Origin: Chloroflexota bacterium
Lineage (GTDB): Bacteria > Chloroflexota > Anaerolineae > Promineifilales > Promineifilaceae
Reading direction: 5' to 3'
NCBI GenBank assembly: GCA_024277135.1
Contig: JAJRVV010000153.1
Span: 1-40,654 of the forward strand
Length of the DNA: 40,654 bases
The translations under genes were made by a program, and so were the position numbers. The notes beneath the pieces are model-generated. The model did no database searches. It had not been told where the DNA came from and worked only from the letters and a program-made list of their open reading frames with translations. Within the stretch, counting starts at the first letter, position 1. Each line of letters starts with the position of its first letter. Shown here piece after piece: positions 40,293 through 40,654 of the stretch.

Positions 40293-40654
40293 ATGAAAAT
40301 TGCTATTGTAGGCGCGGGTTTGGCCGGGCTGTCGGCTGCGTATGATTTGCTGGCCGCCGGTCACGAAGTAACGTTATGTGAAGCTGACGAGCAAACGGGC
40401 GGTCTGGCTACCGGCTTCCGGGATGAAAATTGGGAGTGGCCGCTGGAAAAATTTTACCATCACATTTTCCAGTCGGACAAGGCGATTATTCAGCTTGTAG
40501 ATGAAGTAGGTATGGGTGACGCTCTGTTTTTTCCGCGACCCACCACATCGGTCATGTACCAGGGCAAAATCGTGCCCTTTGATTCGCCGCAGCGCTGGAT
40601 CACGTTTCCCGGCTTCAATATGCTGGACGTAGCCCGCTTTGGCACAGTGAGCGC
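40293..40654 (+). CDS. FAD-dependent amine-oxidase-type oxidoreductase, N-terminal part (truncated by window end)
   Basis: The first 120 codons only, ATG 40293. It opens with the dinucleotide-binding motif IAIVGAGLAGLSAAYDLLAA (G-x-G-x-x-G), then VTLCEADEQTGGLATGF, typical of the protoporphyrinogen-oxidase/phytoene-desaturase/UDP-galactopyranose-mutase-like group. FYHHIFQSDKAI and the strong linkage to the flippase-like gene (2-bp gap) suggest a nucleotide-sugar or lipid-glycan role rather than haem synthesis, but this is inference. It runs off the window. Confidence 0.85.
   Translation, partial: MKIAIVGAGLAGLSAAYDLLAAGHEVTLCEADEQTGGLATGFRDENWEWPLEKFYHHIFQSDKAIIQLVDEVGMGDALFFPRPTTSVMYQGKIVPFDSPQRWITFPGFNMLDVARFGTVS

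Overview
The window looks like a chromosomal segment of a GC-rich member of the Chloroflexota, probably Anaerolineae or a relative. This is inferred from protein style (very large FG-GAP secreted protein, TPR-rich O-antigen ligase), a T-box upstream of valS, and intergenic repeat types; no rRNA or other marker fixes the taxonomy. A palindromic octamer, ACGGCCGT, occurs about 45 times by eye, but not between about 32.3 and 39.46 kb.

Layout. (1) 1-11.5 kb, + strand: a tightly packed surface-glycan cluster. It has the end of a sulfotransferase, four GT-B glycosyltransferases with a second sulfotransferase among them, a giant O-antigen-ligase-like membrane protein fused to TPRs and a C-terminal cyclophilin, and a WecA/TagO-type polyprenyl-phosphate sugar-phosphate transferase. 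Together they suggest synthesis, sulfation, polymerisation or ligation of an exported polysaccharide. (2) 11.5-14.5 kb: valS under a Val-specific T-box leader (GTC specifier, T-box sequence and terminator all visible). (3) 14.55-16.2 kb: toxin-antitoxin debris (a DUF4258 toxin with a nonsense codon, an intact YgiT-type zinc-finger antitoxin, an orphan HigA-like regulator), then palindromes and a 229-bp MITE-like element with a perfect 9-bp target duplication. (4) 16.2-18.8 kb: two lipoproteins with alpha/beta-hydrolase folds and a DUF971 gene. (5) 18.4-22.2 kb, - strand: a single-chain restriction-modification enzyme (PD-(D/E)XK nuclease, Eco57I-like methylase, target-recognition region). It is split by an apparent one-base frameshift, carries three in-frame 33-35-nt palindromes, and has lost its normal 3' end. 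(6) 22.3-32.5 kb, - strand: one 3394-residue secreted protein with 21 FG-GAP repeats, a DUF11 domain, a beta-helix, a long helical region and a bacterial Ig-like domain. (7) 32.5-39.2 kb: an AT-richer island containing a complete IS, a SLOG/LSDAT (TRPM-like) gene and a TIR-CHAT protease fusion, plus a frame-broken third ORF. (8) 39.3-40.65 kb: back to host-like sequence, with a flippase-like integral membrane protein and the start of an FAD-dependent oxidoreductase.

The best candidate for an undescribed system is the LSDAT + TIR-CHAT pair. A putative nucleotide sensor of the kind that binds ADP-ribose in TRPM2 lies beside a protein joining a TIR NADase-like domain (catalytic Glu retained) to a caspase-like CHAT protease (His and Cys retained). 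This resembles a Thoeris-type, NAD-derived-signal immune pathway. The second is a set of short palindromes, different in sequence but alike in size and form, three of which sit in-frame inside the restriction enzyme gene.
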